Shown: positions 15,783 through 23,944 of the stretch, one piece after another
Position numbering within the stretch: the stretch's first letter is position 1
Layout: each line of letters opens with the position of its first letter
Origin: a virus
Virus record (IMG/VR): IMGVR_UViG_3300045738_002443
Span: 1 to 36,576 of that record
Direction: 5' to 3' (one strand)
DNA: 36,576 nt
The notes under the pieces: model-generated
Seen by the model: the letters and a program-made list of their open reading frames with translations, nothing else
Database searches by the model: none
Told to the model about the DNA's origin: nothing
Program-made: the position numbers and the translations under genes

Positions 15783-16730
15783 TTAGTCTTCAGCGCAGGG
15801 GATGATCCGCACGCCGACGTCTTCGATGCGGACGGCATCGACGTAAGCGTCGGTGTAGATGTACGGCATGTTTTTTGCCGAGGTGTCATTCCACATGTCG
15901 CCTTGGACGTCCTGCCAAACACCAGCGGCGATGTTCGCCTTGGACCAGATCGGGATCAGACGCTGACCGCTGCTGTTTTTGGGCAGCCGGTTGGTAAACA
16001 GCCAGTTGACGCCCAGCAACATGCCGGGTTTGCCGTTGCGGATGTTTTCGACCTCGAAGGGGTTCAGGTTCTTGCCTGTCTCGACCGCCAGATTGATCAG
16101 GTCGGTCTTTTGCTTCGGCGTGATCAGACCATAGATTTCGTCGTCAGTCTCAAGGCCGAAGTCTTCAAGCTCCATCCCCTCGCAAGCAGCGCGGATCTTG
16201 GCCAGCCCCAAACCGTAGGGCGTGCCGGGGTCGCCCAGGTCAGCGGCGATGTAGTTGCCTGCTGGCAATGGGATCGGGGCACCACCAGGGCGCTTGCCCT
16301 CGATCGCGCGCCCCATGATGCCGCCACCGGATGCCACAAAGCCCGAGCTGGTTTTGCGGATGCCCAGGATACGATCGAAGACACCACGCTCGACGGCCAT
16401 GACCGAATTGCGGACCAGCGGCGATGTCGGATCCTGCGATGCGTCGAACTTCGTTTCCTTGTCGATGTATTCGCCATCTTCGATGACTTCGGGCCGGATG
16501 ATCCAACGGCGGCTGCGCTGCGTTGGGTTGTCAGGGTTGCGGCGGGAATAATCCTCGCCCTCGATGTAGTCCTTTTTGCCCAGCAGATCTGCAGCGTCTT
16601 GCGCTTCGCCAGTTGCGGGGACCATCGTCACGGCATTGCGCAGCGGGTTCTGAACCTGTTGCGCGACCATTTTGACGTTGTTGGTGTAGGATAGTTTGTG
16701 GTGGGCTTCCACCAATTGCGCGTAGGACAT
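15783..16730 (-). CDS. Major capsid protein
   Basis: 315 residues from the ATG at 16730, which has GAGAGGGC directly upstream; an 18-residue in-frame extension is basic and unlike a coat protein. The sequence (MSYAQLVEAHHKLSYTNN, then NPLRNAVTMVPATGEAQDAA) resembles a capsid family found in proteobacterial prophages rather than T7 gp10 itself. It follows the scaffold gene, with four small genes between, and precedes the tail adaptor genes. It has its own promoter-like sequence and a leader of about 180 bases, and hairpins downstream, in keeping with a protein needed in hundreds of copies. No N-terminal prohead peptide or protease gene is seen, so assembly is probably scaffold-driven. Confidence 0.85.
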   Translation of the reverse strand: MSYAQLVEAHHKLSYTNNVKMVAQQVQNPLRNAVTMVPATGEAQDAADLLGKKDYIEGEDYSRRNPDNPTQRSRRWIIRPEVIEDGEYIDKETKFDASQDPTSPLVRNSVMAVERGVFDRILGIRKTSSGFVASGGGIMGRAIEGKRPGGAPIPLPAGNYIAADLGDPGTPYGLGLAKIRAACEGMELEDFGLETDDEIYGLITPKQKTDLINLAVETGKNLNPFEVENIRNGKPGMLLGVNWLFTNRLPKNSSGQRLIPIWSKANIAAGVWQDVQGDMWNDTSAKNMPYIYTDAYVDAVRIEDVGVRIIPCAED

Positions 16731-16854
16731 GTGCCCTCTCCTGCGAAAAATCAACGTTACTTGGTGAGATTTCGGAGTGGGCACCCGGGCGGAGCCGGAC
16801 CAGACCTGTGCATGTCGCTACATGGGCGCAGGGGATTGTCCCTGATCAGACGGA

Positions 16855-16869
16855 CATCGCAACGCGATG
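16855..16869 (-). other. Stem-loop in the capsid leader
   Basis: A perfect 6-bp stem CATCGC/GCGATG with a 3-base loop (AAC) lies within the predicted leader between the capsid promoter and start codon. A further weak hairpin (around 16832-16845, AGGGGA with TCCCT) follows. They could protect or regulate the capsid mRNA. No further structure was tested. Confidence 0.35.
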
Positions 16870-16887
16870 GCACCCGTCGTGAATAGA

Positions 16888-16916
16888 TGTCATCGCGATA
16901 TTTCGCTGTCTGTCAA
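16888..16916 (-). promoter_or_regulatory. Candidate promoter for the capsid transcript
   Basis: The minus strand has a perfect -35 hexamer TTGACA at 16916-16911, directly after a run of six T. The -10 region (about 16893-16887) reads ATGACAT, a weak match, as is usual for alphaproteobacterial promoters. It lies in the only sizeable gap (16731-16948) of the late region and would give the capsid gene a leader of about 150 bases or more. Confidence 0.45.
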
Positions 16917-16948
16917 GAAAAAACGCCAGATGTAGGGTGGTTGGCTCT

Positions 16949-17152
16949 TTATTCGGGGTTTGGTGGATACCAGCGCCGTAAAAAGCCTTCGGCATCCTGA
17001 CAAAAGAACGTGTGACCTTGCATTGCATCAATCACCGCTCGCAGTCGCTGCACTTCGTTTCGGCAATCCGCCATCGTCTTCGCGCTCTCGGTTTCTCCCC
17101 TGCCGGACAAATGCATCACTGCAATGCTTGCCCGCTCACTCAGATCATCCAT
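16949..17152 (-). CDS. Small hypothetical protein, coiled-coil-like
   Basis: 67 residues from ATG 17152 (GGAG seven bases upstream; a GTG one codon earlier is also possible). The sequence is helical with a heptad-like stretch (CRNEVQRLRAVIDAMQ) and ends with an aromatic, proline-rich tail (FLRRWYPPNPE). No family recognised. It is the last of four small genes between scaffold and capsid and precedes the capsid leader. Such small genes in late regions are often non-essential morons or assembly helpers; nothing in the sequence fixes a role. Confidence 0.6.
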   Translation of the reverse strand: MDDLSERASIAVMHLSGRGETESAKTMADCRNEVQRLRAVIDAMQGHTFFCQDAEGFLRRWYPPNPE

Positions 17153-17167
17153 CACACCGCTCCTTTG

Positions 17168-17395
17168 CTAGACAATTACTTGAGGATCATAACTGTTACC
17201 GACCTTGCGCAACTGGCGGCGGTCACTATCCCAATACACCACGCCAGCCTGCCACCAAATCTCGTCGCCCAGAAGGGGCATAGCGGGGGTATTTTCGACT
17301 TTCACAGCGCACTCATCGCCATTTCGATCAACGCACCAGAGGCACGAAACGCCAGATTGAACCACAGAGATCTCGATTATTCTTCCGCCGACCAT
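17168..17395 (-). CDS. Small hypothetical protein
   Basis: 75 residues, beta-strand-rich, with a CLWC pair near residue 18 and C29, and a WWQAGVVYWDSDRR segment. The ATG has GGAG at good spacing and begins four bases before the stop of the next upstream small gene, so it belongs to the same operon. No family recognised; the compact size, tryptophans and strand pattern (e.g. VKVENTPAMPLLGDEIWW) suggest a small beta-barrel, but no function can be assigned. Confidence 0.6.
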   Translation of the reverse strand: MVGGRIIEISVVQSGVSCLWCVDRNGDECAVKVENTPAMPLLGDEIWWQAGVVYWDSDRRQLRKVGNSYDPQVIV

Positions 17396-17399
17396 TTTT

Positions 17400-17633
17400 T
17401 CACTCCGGAGCTGGTTGCGTGGTAATTTTCACCGGGGGATGTCCGGTGCCGATAATCGTCAGCCTGACCGCGCCGCCTGACACCAGATGTGCGATCTCTT
17501 TGGGTGTCGGCTCCCAGACGGACGTCATCTGTGGAACGCCATCGATTTCCTCATCGAGGATCGCCAGCGCGTAGTATTCGTCTTGCGTCTCGGCAAGAAC
17601 ACGGGTCGCGTTGCTTATTCGTAGTGGCTGCAC
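17400..17633 (-). CDS. Small hypothetical protein
   Basis: 77 residues from a GTG start with AAGGAAAAACCC upstream. The sequence reads as a soluble alpha/beta protein (YYALAILDEEIDGVPQM; KEIAHLVSGGAVRLTII). No family recognised. It sits second in the four-gene group between scaffold and capsid, four bases from the next gene. Coding is supported by the ribosome site, compact spacing and plausible residue use. Confidence 0.6.
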   Translation of the reverse strand: MQPLRISNATRVLAETQDEYYALAILDEEIDGVPQMTSVWEPTPKEIAHLVSGGAVRLTIIGTGHPPVKITTQPAPE

Positions 17634-17651
17634 GGGTTTTTCCTTTCGTGG

Positions 17652-17894
17652 TCAGTTTGACTGATCTTTTCTGACGTAAACAACCGCTTCATCGGTGTAG
17701 TGTCTCCGTGTGCCCCAAGAGCCCGTCAGCGCAACTGCGCCGCCCGGCGTCACGGTAGACGGCCAAGCGATTATCTCGTCAGGCATTTCGCGCGGGCGAT
17801 CATCGGGCATGTTGTTCTGACAGCCACAGTATTCGTCGGCCCCATTGCATGGGCATTCTCTGCCTTGATCTGCTTGCCATTTTTCACGCAACAT
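17652..17894 (-). CDS. Small cysteine-rich protein, possible zinc binder
   Basis: 80 residues. Four cysteines in two CxC pairs (ECPCNGADEYCGCQN, about residues 14-27) could bind zinc. The rest is a short beta-like region (PGGAVALTGSWGTRRHYTD). The ATG has GGGAGG six bases upstream. It is the first of four small genes after scaffold, beyond a 6-bp GC hairpin. Function unknown; zinc binding is inferred only from cysteine spacing. Confidence 0.6.
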   Translation of the reverse strand: MLREKWQADQGRECPCNGADEYCGCQNNMPDDRPREMPDEIIAWPSTVTPGGAVALTGSWGTRRHYTDEAVVYVRKDQSN

Positions 17895-17922
17895 GGTGCC
17901 TCCCGAGTTAGTTGAAATGGAA

Positions 17923-17938
17923 CGGGGCTAACGCCCCG
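17923..17938 (-). terminator. GC hairpin after the scaffold gene
   Basis: A 6-bp stem CGGGGC/GCCCCG with a TAAC loop lies 20 bases after the scaffold stop on the minus strand. There is no U run, so it may be an attenuator or 3'-end hairpin like those after the capsid and decoration-like genes. Confidence 0.4.
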
Positions 17939-17957
17939 CCCCTGTCTGTTCGTCGTA

Positions 17958-18974
17958 CTACCCAGCCGCGATCTTGGTCAGCCGGTCGATCTCGGGCTTT
18001 AGGCGCTGGATGGCCTCCCGGTCCCGTTTCTGCGTTGCCTCGTAAAACTCGCCGCCCTTGCCCTGAAGCTGGCTCAGCTTGGCACGGGCTTCTGCCGGGT
18101 TGGTGTTCAGGCTTACGCCGCCATCACCCATTACCATCTGGTCATCGCCCATCATTTCGCCGATCGCCGCAAAGACCCGCATGGTGCCCGCGTCGCCGAT
18201 CTTGGGCTGAAGGGATGCAGCAAGGTTCTCCATCGCCGTAGCGTCAAGGCCTGCCTTTTCTGCGATAACCGACGCCGCCTGGCTGGCGAGGGTCAGCTTC
18301 GCCTGGGTCTGGTCGCCCCAGTCCTTTTCCAGCGCCGACATCATTTCGCCTTTGCCCTTCTCAAAATCAGCTGCGGCCTGTTGGTCCAGGGCCATGATGT
18401 TTTCGGCATAAAGACCGACCATCGCGTTGACGGCACTGTTAGACATGCCGTTGGCCAAACCGATTTCACGCACCTTGCCTTCCAGCGCCTCATTCCAGGG
18501 CGCATCCTTGGGCCAGCTGTCCGGGCGCTGAACATCGTACTTGTCGGGGCTTTCCGGGATCCCGAAAGTGGAACCGTTGGCCTTCAGCCAGTCGGCCACG
18601 TTTTCGTCCTTGCCGGGCTTGGTCAGCAGCTGGTCAGCAGGCTTGCCCAATTTCATCTGCGCGGCTTTTTCGCCCTTGGCCAGCCGGGCGATCACCTCGT
18701 CCTTGTCGTCAAGGGTCAGGCCTTTGGACACCAGCAGATCGCGATGATCGTTGAACTTGGCGTCTTCCCACCATTTGGCGGAACCTGCGGCGAGGGTATC
18801 TGCCCCAACACCGGCTGCCAGCGTGTCAGCGCCTGCGCCGCTTTCCATCGTATCGGCACCCGCATTTCCGGCGACGGTATCGGTGCCTTGTGCACCGGCA
18901 TCTGCACCGCCAGCGCCGGCATCATCGGCTGGCGCGAAACAGATCAGGGGTTTCAGAAAAAATTCAACGTACAT
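17958..18974 (-). CDS. Capsid scaffolding protein, T7 gp9-like
   Basis: 338 residues. The N-terminal part is Ala/Gly/Asp-rich and low in complexity, with short repeats of a GADTLAAG type (about residues 39-65). The middle and C-terminal parts are helical and charged, ending in a basic helix (RDREAIQRLKPEIDRLTKI). This layout, a disordered acidic start and a helical C-terminus that binds coat protein, is standard for scaffolds, and it lies between portal and capsid genes as in T7. GGAG is seven bases before the ATG. It would be internal to the prohead and leave before DNA packaging. Length is close to T7 gp9 (307 aa). Confidence 0.82.
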   Translation of the reverse strand: MYVEFFLKPLICFAPADDAGAGGADAGAQGTDTVAGNAGADTMESGAGADTLAAGVGADTLAAGSAKWWEDAKFNDHRDLLVSKGLTLDDKDEVIARLAKGEKAAQMKLGKPADQLLTKPGKDENVADWLKANGSTFGIPESPDKYDVQRPDSWPKDAPWNEALEGKVREIGLANGMSNSAVNAMVGLYAENIMALDQQAAADFEKGKGEMMSALEKDWGDQTQAKLTLASQAASVIAEKAGLDATAMENLAASLQPKIGDAGTMRVFAAIGEMMGDDQMVMGDGGVSLNTNPAEARAKLSQLQGKGGEFYEATQKRDREAIQRLKPEIDRLTKIAAG

Positions 18975-19308
18975 CCAAGCTCTCCATAAGTTGGTTCAGT
19001 TCAAAGTGGGCAATGTGCCCCTGCGACAGCAGCAGCAGGGCAAGATCGCGACGGCCGGCCTCATAGGCGAGCCGTTGCGGGTCGATCGGGGCTGACTGGG
19101 GATAGCCCTCGATCATGTCGATGGGTTGAAGCGCCAGCAGGCCCGATTGGCGGATAAGATCTTCGGCAAGCTGGGGATCGCGAGCGAACGCTTTCTGCCA
19201 GCGTGTCGCGACCTCTGCAGCTGCTGCGTCCTGGGCGCGGGCCTGATGCGTTCCGGGTTCGCCCTGACCAAAGAAGCTGCGGATGATTGAAAGGCGGTTC
19301 CAGATCAT
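18964..19308 (-). CDS. Bbp19-like small virion-region protein
   Basis: 114 residues, helical. The C-terminal part (DPQRLAYEAGRRDLALLLL) resembles the Bbp19-like domain seen in podoviruses near the portal gene; this is from memory of the family and moderate in certainty. The start overlaps the portal stop as ATGA and the end overlaps scaffold by 11 bases, so it is embedded in the head operon. Its molecular role is not established; by position it may help head assembly. Confidence 0.65.
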   Translation of the reverse strand: MIWNRLSIIRSFFGQGEPGTHQARAQDAAAAEVATRWQKAFARDPQLAEDLIRQSGLLALQPIDMIEGYPQSAPIDPQRLAYEAGRRDLALLLLSQGHIAHFELNQLMESLDVR

Positions 19309-20945
19309 TGCGCACCCCCTGCGTTCAGCGTGATGCCCAGATCCTTGGCGACGCCCCCGGCCTGTTCCATCATCTGCATTTGCTGCGCTTGCGCCTGCTG
19401 GTCGGCACGTGCGCGGGCAAGCTCGTCCGCGTCGTCGCGCGACCGCAAGATGCGTGCAGGCAGCGACGGGCTTGCGTCGTGCAGCGCCTCGGCGATTGCG
19501 TCGGGGTCCAGGCGATCAAGATATCGCGGGTTCATCTGGGCCAGTGGGCCCATGTCGCCGATGAACTGACGTATCGCGGCACCTTCGCGTGCGCGCATCG
19601 CCATCGCTGCCGACGACTGGTACCGGACGCGCAAGGGCTGGCCTGCCGCCTCGGGTGGCGGTGGCCGCAACTGGCCCGCGCGCCACAGCAGACGAAACCG
19701 GCGCTCGAATTTGCGGGCGGCGTATTCCTCCATGATCCGATCGGCATGCGGTGCCCAGTTGCGCAAGCGCGCCTCTTCCTGGATGCGGGTTTCTTCCTCT
19801 GTGACACCCGTCCGGCCCGCCAGCGACATGACCGAATAGTGAAACGCCTCTTTGACCGCTTCGCTTTTCGCGCGCTTTTCTTCCATGGTCAGGCCGATAT
19901 TGGTGGCATGTTCCATGTTTCGGATCATCGGGTTGCCGCGCATGTCGATCGCTCCATAAACGACCGATCCGGGCCTGAATTGACCGTTCAACGGGATCGT
20001 CTGCCGGTCGGGCGCAAGCTTTGTCGGATCTGCCGCGTGCTGCGCCGCCCGGATCGTCGCAGCGTCCATCAGGTTGTGGGTGCGCGCCGACGGCAGGGCA
20101 ATCATGCCCGGCCCAGTGCCATAGGTCATCCCGCTGTCCACGTCCCAGCGGGGGTAATAAGCCGGCATGTCATCATGCCCGCCCATTTTGACCAGGGCGC
20201 GATCGACCTCACAAGCTGTGACCGCCAGCCAGGGCTTGCCGCGCGGTCCCAGCTTGCCCTTGACGAACTGATCGTTGGCGACGACGTGATAGTAAAACGT
20301 CAAATCATCACTTTTGCCCTCGGCCGCCATATCGACAATCTTCTTTGGCAGGGTTTGTTCGCCGTATTCACGCACGGCCGCACGCGGCTTGAGGGTGAAC
20401 TTGCGCACCATCTCGGCCACCCGCCCATGCGTATCGATGTCGACGACCACTTCGGCAAGGGACATTGTCACATCGATGAACTTCCGGTTCGTTGTGTCGA
20501 TCTGGTCATAGCCAGCGGCGTTTCCGAAGCCCGCAAGGTCAGAATAGGCCTGGAAGGTGGCGCCGTAAAAACCCGAGACTGCCGGGCTGAAGCTGGCCAG
20601 CACGCGGTTGGTGACGTGGTCGTTCCATTCCGCCATCGGCCGCCATTTGTTAAGCTCTTCGTCCGGCGTCTCAAACCCTCCCCAGCGGTTGGCCGGATTG
20701 GTCAGGCTGGAATAGATGCCCGCGGCAAAGCTTCCCAGGGCAAGGCTGGGATCACTGGACAGGGGTTTGACCTGCTCACGTCGCTTGTGGTCATAAAGGC
20801 CAAAGCCGCCGCGCTGCGGCCGCATAAGCGCTGCGATATCCTCCCAGTCCTGCTCAAAGCAGGTGCGCCGCGTCTTCAGCTCATCCCAGCGGCGGATCGC
20901 TTCGATCGCGCGGGGATCATTCTCGATGACGGAAATCTGTTTCAT
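19305..20945 (-). CDS. Portal (head-tail connector) protein, T7 gp8-like
   Basis: 546 residues, close to T7 gp8 (536 aa). The N-terminus shows the head-tail connector pattern: RWDELKTRRTCFEQDWEDIA, then MRP...GSFAAGIYSSLTNPANRWGG, and later TFQAYSDLAGFGNAAGY. The C-terminus is a Gln/Met-rich helix (ADQQAQAQQMQMMEQAGG), the usual barrel/crown end of portals. It forms the dodecameric vertex through which the terminase packages DNA and to which tail tubular A docks. Start overlaps the short MCF gene as ATGA and stop overlaps the Bbp19-like gene as ATGA. Confidence 0.92.
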   Translation of the reverse strand: MKQISVIENDPRAIEAIRRWDELKTRRTCFEQDWEDIAALMRPQRGGFGLYDHKRREQVKPLSSDPSLALGSFAAGIYSSLTNPANRWGGFETPDEELNKWRPMAEWNDHVTNRVLASFSPAVSGFYGATFQAYSDLAGFGNAAGYDQIDTTNRKFIDVTMSLAEVVVDIDTHGRVAEMVRKFTLKPRAAVREYGEQTLPKKIVDMAAEGKSDDLTFYYHVVANDQFVKGKLGPRGKPWLAVTACEVDRALVKMGGHDDMPAYYPRWDVDSGMTYGTGPGMIALPSARTHNLMDAATIRAAQHAADPTKLAPDRQTIPLNGQFRPGSVVYGAIDMRGNPMIRNMEHATNIGLTMEEKRAKSEAVKEAFHYSVMSLAGRTGVTEEETRIQEEARLRNWAPHADRIMEEYAARKFERRFRLLWRAGQLRPPPPEAAGQPLRVRYQSSAAMAMRAREGAAIRQFIGDMGPLAQMNPRYLDRLDPDAIAEALHDASPSLPARILRSRDDADELARARADQQAQAQQMQMMEQAGGVAKDLGITLNAGGAQ

Positions 20946-21130
20946 GCGGGTTTCCCCAGCTTACCGGTGGACGGGATCCCGATCGCACTGGTCAGCACGT
21001 TGGCGGCAGCACCTGCGCGGCGTTTGCGCAGACGCGCCTCGATGTCCGCCTGCTGGGTCGCTTCGCGGTTGTCTGTTGCAGCGATCTGAGGGGCTGCAAT
21101 CGATGGCATTTTTGCTTGCTGGAAGCACAT
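20942..21130 (-). CDS. Small MCF-type protein upstream of portal
   Basis: 62 residues from the ATG at 21130, with AGGA upstream; a longer in-frame version would overlap the previous gene by about 90 bases and is unlikely. The protein starts MCFQQAKMPSIAAPQIAATD and ends in a basic helix and LTSAIGIPSTGKLGKPA. Short proteins with an MC-x start and Pro/Ala-rich body are common next to the portal gene in podovirus-type prophages, but their role is not known to me. The stop overlaps the portal start as ATGA. Confidence 0.65.
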   Translation of the reverse strand: MCFQQAKMPSIAAPQIAATDNREATQQADIEARLRKRRAGAAANVLTSAIGIPSTGKLGKPA

Positions 21131-21140
21131 GGTGGTGGTC

Positions 21141-21665
21141 CTATCTGATGTTTGGATTGGTCCAGGCGAATTGACGAAAGACAGTGCGACCGTCACGGCC
21201 GCAGCCGTGCAGATCAGTTTCAAAGGCAAAACCGCAGGCCCGCAGAAAGAGGCTTGCGCGGGGGTGCCCCCCCCAGGTGCGCGCCTCGATGCGGTGGATC
21301 CCGTTTTCGGCGCAGATCACCGGGATGCGATCCCGGATCAAAAGACACGTCGCCATCAGATGACGCTTGAATTTGATATGATCGCGGGCCAGCAGCGCAG
21401 CAGATGCCACGCCCGCTTGGCCGGTATTTGACAGCCCCAGAACCGCGAACGGCATCGGCGCTGCCTCAGAGCCGGCGCATAGCACCAGCGACACCACCCG
21501 TGCAGGCTCAAGTGCGCGCCAGTCTGCAAACAGCTGCAGATGTGACGACACTGCACCACGCACCAAATCGGCTTCGGTCTGGTCGCTGGCGTCAAGTCTG
21601 GACAACACCGCCATGGCAGCGTGGTCGCTGTAGTATTTGACCTGCACGGGTGGTAGTTGGGCCAT
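21141..21665 (-). CDS. GNAT-like acetyltransferase, possible T7 gp13 counterpart
   Basis: 174 residues from ATG 21665; an in-frame extension overlaps the neighbouring gene by 40 bases and was not used. The C-terminal half has the GNAT-type pattern of phage acetyltransferase-like proteins: IHRIEARTWGGHPRASLFL, followed by RACGFAFETDLHGCGRDGR. In T7-like phages a protein of similar size (gp13) is needed for virion assembly, and some relatives have GNAT-like folds. Here the gene lies in the head operon between an acidic protein and the portal-adjacent gene rather than between gp12 and gp14. Whether it is an active enzyme is unknown. Confidence 0.6.
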   Translation of the reverse strand: MAQLPPVQVKYYSDHAAMAVLSRLDASDQTEADLVRGAVSSHLQLFADWRALEPARVVSLVLCAGSEAAPMPFAVLGLSNTGQAGVASAALLARDHIKFKRHLMATCLLIRDRIPVICAENGIHRIEARTWGGHPRASLFLRACGFAFETDLHGCGRDGRTVFRQFAWTNPNIR

Positions 21666-21667
21666 GG

Positions 21668-22150
21668 TCAGGCGGCTTTCAGCAGGGCACGGCGTGCTGC
21701 GTTGCACCAGTTTTGCAGGGTGACACCAGGGCTTTTCTGTGCCCGGCAGGAAACCCCAGCCATGGCTACCATCTCACGGCCATCCTCGCCGTCCACTGGC
21801 TTGAGCCCTTCCTCCTGGATCAGGCGATGCACCAGGTCCAAAGAAGACTGCCCGCCCGCGTTTTCGATCTGTTCGATCAGATCTTTGATCTTGACCGTGT
21901 CGAGCGTTGCTGCAGCCGTTTCATCTTCGGTGCCTTCAGCTTCCGTCGTGGTCGTATCTCCGGTACCGGCGTCGATCGTATCATTGCCCGTCTCGATCGA
22001 GGCTTTTTCAGGTTGATCCTTGGCAGGCAGCGGTGCTTTGTCATCGCCTGTTGCGTCAGCCTTCACCTGCTCCGGTACAGCTGCTTCCAGCTTCGTTGGG
22101 GTGTCCTTGCTAGCGTCTTCCTTGACGTTCGATTTGGTTTTGTCAGTCAT
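21668..22150 (-). CDS. Acidic low-complexity protein in the head operon
   Basis: 160 residues. The first half is acidic and rich in Asp, Glu, Thr and Ala and likely disordered (GNDTIDAGTGDTTTTEAEGT). The second half is ordered, with two helices (VKIKDLIEQIENAGGQSS; LDLVHRLIQEEGLK) and a conserved-looking end (VTLQNWCNAARRALLKAA). No family recognised. Location directly after the large terminase and before the GNAT-like gene suggests a packaging or head-assembly role. GGAG at eight bases before ATG. The sequence would also fit a small scaffold-like or DNA-mimic protein, but this is speculative. Confidence 0.65.
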   Translation of the reverse strand: MTDKTKSNVKEDASKDTPTKLEAAVPEQVKADATGDDKAPLPAKDQPEKASIETGNDTIDAGTGDTTTTEAEGTEDETAAATLDTVKIKDLIEQIENAGGQSSLDLVHRLIQEEGLKPVDGEDGREMVAMAGVSCRAQKSPGVTLQNWCNAARRALLKAA

Positions 22151-22153
22151 GTT

Positions 22154-23944
22154 TTAAGCTCCGTATGGATTGGTGATGTCCCAACCAGTTTTCAGGCCAC
22201 CATCATTCCCCGACAGGGGCGGCCCTCCATTGTGGCCCATGCGGCCGCGTTTATCGTTGTCGGGCATTCTGTGGGCGTAGGGGCTTGTGCCATCCGCCTT
22301 GTGTTCGCTCAGCAGCAGGTACTGCAGGGCGTCGTGAACGTTGGCCTCGGTGTACGACTTGTCGGGCACCTTGCGCTTGTCGCCGCTCCTGTTGATCTCT
22401 TCGGTCCAGACATACCGAGCAGCAAACCCTCGGATCAGGAAACGGCAGCTCGGGTCGATCAGCAGGCCGGGTTCACCACGGGTCAGCGGGGCTTCCAGCG
22501 CGGCGCGCACGGCCTCAAGACGGGGCTGGATGCGGTTGGTCCCGATCCGCTGTGGCCGGATGAAAAACCCCGCCGCCTTGCCGACCATTAGGTTCCAGGT
22601 CGCGTTTTCATCCGCCGCCTGGGACGCGCCATGCTCACCCGCCATGTCGCCCCAGCCCGCTTCGACCCGGTAGCCATTGAACCGCGTGCCTTCCAGCAGA
22701 TCTGCCAGCCGGTTGCCGAACACGGCCGCCATCAGGCGTTCTTCGGGAAAGTGCAGCTCGGCATAGATGCGCCAGCGGAAGGCTTCATCGCATTGGGCGA
22801 TGACAGCGGCACCCTTGAAGCCCTGGTCAAGCCCGATGCGCAGGGGCTGGCCATGGATCAACGCCAAGGGCGTGTCGCTGACGTGGACGCGCTGATTGAA
22901 TTCGCGCTTCCAGACCGGATCGCCGACGCGCAGATAGGTGACCTTGTTGTAAACCAGCCGATCGACCATATCGCCGCGCCCGGCGAGCCGTTGCGTCGCG
23001 ATCTGACGCTGGTAGTAGGTTGGCGACAGGTTCTGCAGGTTTTCGCAGCCGGGCTGGCCGTAGCCAGGCTGGTTGAAAAACTCGATGCTGATCTGTTTTG
23101 CGCCCGTTGGCAGATCACTGGCGAGCGCATCCAGCAGCAGCTTGCGCTTTTCCTTGTCGTGGAAGACCTCGAACGTCCAATTGTCCTCGTCGGGGGCGTT
23201 GAAGTCGCCGACGATCTGGCCATAGCCGCGCAGATGGATGGGCAGACCCTCAAAGTGCTGGCGCGCTGGCCAGCGGTCGATCCGCCCGATCCCTACGGTC
23301 AGGATCTCGACCGGCATCGTATCGCTTTCGTTCAGCACGATATCGGTTGTCTGGACGCCGCGCATCGATGCCACGATGTCATCGCCAAACGCCATGAACT
23401 CAGCCACGAACTCGATCGGGCCATGGTCATCCTCGAAGTGAATGATGTGGGTCACCGGATCGCCGCGCCCGCCTGACCACTTGCCCAGCTCTTTCGGGAA
23501 TGTCTCAAGATATGACGGGATCGATGTGGACCACAGCTGGCGATAGGTTTCGCGGATGAACAGCACCTTGTAGCGCCGCACGCCGTCAATGGTCGATCGC
23601 GGCATTTCGATCGCACGGCGCAGGCGCGACTTCATCAGCGTTGTCGTCTTGCCCGATCCGACCGGCCCCTGAATGCCGGCGACATCGTCGTTCGACCAAT
23701 AGAACCTTTCAGCGATGGGGCCCGGAAAAGTGACCTCGTCGACATCCGGCAGCTTGCCACTGGCGAAATCGCCCTCTAGGCTGTCAATTGCCTCTTTCGC
23801 CGTCTGCCCTGTAAGGGCGGCAAGCTCTTCATCTGTCAGCTCGCGCTTTGCGCCCGATTGAGGCACCTGCCCCCCGCGCCCTTCATGGGATGGGGAAAGC
23901 ACCACCCCCCGACCCCATTGATCGTCTCCGAATTTCGCGTTCAT
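22154..23944 (-). CDS. terL: Terminase large subunit (ATPase and nuclease)
   Basis: 596 residues. ATPase domain: Walker A GPVGSGKT at about 93-100, and a Walker B-like segment DIVLNESD at about 201-208 with Glu206 as catalytic acid (the usual Asp before Glu is Asn here). The nuclease part begins near 366 with RIGLDQGFKGAAVI, in which Asp371 fits the first metal-binding acid. It pumps DNA into the prohead through the portal and cuts it. The first 70 residues are a charged extension. The start overlaps the stop of a 66-aa gene as ATGA; GGAG lies upstream. It differs from T7, in which terminase genes are at the genome end. Confidence 0.93.
   Translation of the reverse strand: MNAKFGDDQWGRGVVLSPSHEGRGGQVPQSGAKRELTDEELAALTGQTAKEAIDSLEGDFASGKLPDVDEVTFPGPIAERFYWSNDDVAGIQGPVGSGKTTTLMKSRLRRAIEMPRSTIDGVRRYKVLFIRETYRQLWSTSIPSYLETFPKELGKWSGGRGDPVTHIIHFEDDHGPIEFVAEFMAFGDDIVASMRGVQTTDIVLNESDTMPVEILTVGIGRIDRWPARQHFEGLPIHLRGYGQIVGDFNAPDEDNWTFEVFHDKEKRKLLLDALASDLPTGAKQISIEFFNQPGYGQPGCENLQNLSPTYYQRQIATQRLAGRGDMVDRLVYNKVTYLRVGDPVWKREFNQRVHVSDTPLALIHGQPLRIGLDQGFKGAAVIAQCDEAFRWRIYAELHFPEERLMAAVFGNRLADLLEGTRFNGYRVEAGWGDMAGEHGASQAADENATWNLMVGKAAGFFIRPQRIGTNRIQPRLEAVRAALEAPLTRGEPGLLIDPSCRFLIRGFAARYVWTEEINRSGDKRKVPDKSYTEANVHDALQYLLLSEHKADGTSPYAHRMPDNDKRGRMGHNGGPPLSGNDGGLKTGWDITNPYGA

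Noticed and set aside
19287-21089. A 600-codon open frame on the plus strand opposite the portal gene
   Set aside because: It is the antisense shadow of the portal and neighbours, which match known families. The translated product is rich in Arg, His and Cys with no domain, as expected for antisense of GC-rich coding DNA.
22154-23944. Inactive large terminase because of Asn in the Walker B segment
   Set aside because: The catalytic Glu, Walker A and nuclease Asp are present, and Walker B first-acid variation may reflect a shifted alignment, so there is no good ground to call it inactive.
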